Assembly: GCA_964541615.1 (NCBI GenBank)
Contig: CAZIRA010000109.1
Location: forward strand, 1-8,842
Source of the DNA: UPXZ01 sp964541615
GTDB lineage: Bacteria; Bacteroidota; Bacteroidia; Bacteroidales; Paludibacteraceae
Length of the DNA stretch: 8,842 nucleotides
Direction: 5' to 3'
Under the pieces are notes generated by a model. The model saw only the letters and a list, made by a program, of their open reading frames with translations. It had not been told where the DNA came from and made no database searches. Below are positions 7,806 through 8,842 of the stretch, one piece after another. Every line of letters starts with the position of its first letter. Position 1 is the stretch's first letter. Made by a program: the position numbers and the translations under genes.

Positions 7806-7815
7806 TGTGAGGTTG

Positions 7816-7848
7816 TTTTTGTTAAATTTTTGTTAAATATTTTGTTGA
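7816..7848. repeat. 11-bp tandem repeat in the kduI-kduD spacer
   Basis: TTTTTGTTAAA occurs twice back to back (7816-7826 and 7827-7837), followed by a degenerate third unit, TATTTTGTTGA (7838-7848). The period is close to one helical turn, so equal faces of the DNA are presented. No function can be assigned; it may be simple slippage in AT-rich DNA. Confidence 0.6.
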
Positions 7849-7910
7849 TATCTTGAATAGAGGTGGAAGCGCTAATGAAGTGATTTTTCACAAAAAAAAT
7901 TTATCCTGAA

Positions 7911-7938
7911 CTTCGTGCTTCTGACATCGTGCTTCCAA
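7911..7938. repeat. 14-bp imperfect tandem repeat after kduI
   Basis: CTTCGTGCTTCTGA (7911-7924) is followed by CATCGTGCTTCCAA (7925-7938), matching at 11 of 14 positions, and CTTC then begins another partial unit. It starts about 10 bp past the kduI stop codon. It is a direct repeat and not an inverted one, so it does not form a terminator stem. It resembles, from memory, GAAGC/CTTCG-rich filler seen in other Bacteroidota spacers. Confidence 0.55.
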
Positions 7939-7946
7939 CTTCTTAT

Positions 7947-8789
7947 TTATTTCAAATCTGTAATTTTTGAGAAATCCTGATCGCCGTAATCCAGATTTTC
8001 ACCGGCCATACCCCAGATAAATGTGTAATTGGAAGTGGCAGCTGCGGAGTGGATTGACCATTCTGGTGAAAGAACGGCTTGATCATTCTGCATCCAGATG
8101 TGGCGTGTTTCGTCAACTTCGCCCATGAAGTGGCATACGGATTGATCTGCCGGTACTTCAAAATAGAAATAAGCTTCCATACGCCGGGAGTGTACGTGTG
8201 CGGGCATCGTATTCCAAACGCTTCCCGGAGCCAGTTCGGTCATACCCATTTGCAGTTGGCAAGTAGGAAGTACTTGATTCACAATCATTTTATTGATATT
8301 TCTATGGTTGGCAGTTTCCAGGCTTCCCAATTCCATCACTTCTGCGTCGGCTTTGGTGATTTTTTTGTCCGGATAATTTTTATGTGCGGTTGCTGAGTTG
8401 AAATAGAATTTCGCAGGTTTGTTTTTATCATCGCTTTCAAAGTAAACTTCGCGTTCGCCTCTACCCAGATAAAGAGCTTCTTTGTAATTCAATTCAAAAA
8501 CTGAGTCACCAACTTTCACTTTACCTTTTCCACCAACGTTGTAGATTCCCAATTCGCGTGAGCAAAGGAAACTCGGCTGTTTCAGGTGTTCGAAAGTTTC
8601 AAGGTGTAAAGCCTCATCTACAGGCATTGCACCACCTACCACCATGCGGTCGTACATGGAGTAAACCATGTTAACTTCATCAGCTGCAAAGAGTTTTTCG
8701 ATTAAAAAATCTTTTCTCAATCTTGACGTTGTATAATGCTTAGCATCTTCCGGATGCGCTGCGTAGCGCAATTCATAATTTGTTTTCAT
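7947..8789 (-). CDS. kduI: 5-keto-4-deoxyuronate isomerase KduI
   Basis: 4-deoxy-L-threo-5-hexosulose-uronate ketol-isomerase, a cytoplasmic cupin enzyme that converts 5-keto-4-deoxyuronate to 3-deoxy-D-glycero-2,5-hexodiulosonate. The substrate arises when unsaturated uronates from polysaccharide lyase products are released and rearrange. The 280-residue length fits the family. The metal-binding set is complete: His198 and His200 in PAHVHSRRMEAYF, Glu205, and His247 in SIHS, two positions shifted from the E. coli ligands His196, His198, Glu203 and His245. The frame stays open upstream to an ATG at 8834, but the start at 8789 is preferred. MKTNYELRYA is the usual family N-terminus, and the longer start would lie inside the -7 box at 8839-8832. 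The leader is A-rich without a clear Shine-Dalgarno. It is the first gene of the visible unit and is followed by kduD, which performs the next step. Confidence 0.96.
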   Translation of the reverse strand: MKTNYELRYAAHPEDAKHYTTSRLRKDFLIEKLFAADEVNMVYSMYDRMVVGGAMPVDEALHLETFEHLKQPSFLCSRELGIYNVGGKGKVKVGDSVFELNYKEALYLGRGEREVYFESDDKNKPAKFYFNSATAHKNYPDKKITKADAEVMELGSLETANHRNINKMIVNQVLPTCQLQMGMTELAPGSVWNTMPAHVHSRRMEAYFYFEVPADQSVCHFMGEVDETRHIWMQNDQAVLSPEWSIHSAAATSNYTFIWGMAGENLDYGDQDFSKITDLK

Positions 8790-8831
8790 AATCGTATGTT
8801 TGTTTTTAATTAATTTTCTTGTAAAGTTTAG

Positions 8832-8839
8832 CAAAGATA
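8832..8839 (-). promoter_or_regulatory. -7 box of the kduI promoter
   Basis: TATCTTTG on the minus strand is an exact match to the Bacteroidota -7 consensus TAnnTTTG. Transcription would begin near 8826, leaving a leader of about 35-40 nt before the kduI ATG at 8789. The matching -33 TTTG should lie about 20 nt upstream, outside the window, so the promoter is only half visible. It suggests that kduI is the first gene of its transcript, though readthrough from further upstream remains possible. Confidence 0.62.
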
Positions 8840-8842
8840 CAA

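Noticed and set aside
7859..7900. Terminator between kduI and kduD
   Set aside because: A GTGA/TCAC mini-hairpin is only 4 bp and is not followed by a T-tract on the minus strand; the nearby T-run lacks a preceding stem.
6940..7940. CRISPR-like array from the clustered repeats
   Set aside because: Repeats are 7-14 bp, mostly back to back, and lack uniform spacers; no cas genes are present.
8790..8834. Longer kduI start adding 15 residues
   Set aside because: The upstream ATG overlaps the -7 box, so it would precede the predicted transcript start, and the family N-terminus begins at the later ATG.

Overview
The window looks like a piece of a Bacteroidota chromosome, probably Bacteroidales-like. 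The evidence is a giant hybrid two-component sensor/regulator, a Ser-type sulfatase, a DUF4861 lipoprotein, AT-rich A-tract leaders with little Shine-Dalgarno signal, and TAnnTTTG-type -7 promoter boxes. No rRNA, tRNA, CRISPR array, transposase or integrase was seen. The exact genus cannot be fixed from the sequence alone.

All five genes lie on the minus strand, so transcription runs from high to low coordinates. The order is kduI (8789-7947), kduD (7772-6981), a DUF4861 lipoprotein (6880-5699), a secreted sulfatase (5599 or 5575 to 4040), and a hybrid two-component system (HTCS) regulator (3824 running off the left edge). A Bacteroidota-type -7 box sits just upstream of kduI. A strong rho-independent terminator follows the sulfatase. 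The HTCS has its own -33/-7 promoter beyond that terminator. The first four genes therefore look like an operon (or its distal part), and the regulator like a separate unit. A weaker hairpin with a U-run between the DUF4861 gene and the sulfatase gene may attenuate the operon.

Functionally this is the metabolic and regulatory part of a polysaccharide utilisation locus for a uronic-acid-containing and probably sulfated glycan (a glycosaminoglycan-like or ulvan-like polymer would fit). The sulfatase and DUF4861 protein are exported. KduI and KduD are cytoplasmic and convert the 4-deoxy-5-keto-uronate released after polysaccharide lyase and unsaturated glucuronyl hydrolase action into 2-keto-3-deoxygluconate. 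The HTCS would sense a breakdown oligosaccharide in the periplasm. No SusC/SusD pair, lyase or GH88/GH105 gene is in the window, so the substrate is an inference.

The least ordinary feature is a set of short repeats in and around kduD. Two same-orientation copies of a C/G-tract element occur, one inside the signal-peptide coding region of the DUF4861 gene and one just before the kduD start codon. Three other small repeat types fill the spacers: an 11-bp tandem, a 14-bp imperfect tandem, and TCGTAAA heptads within a 10-bp inverted repeat. No clearly new multi-gene system was found.
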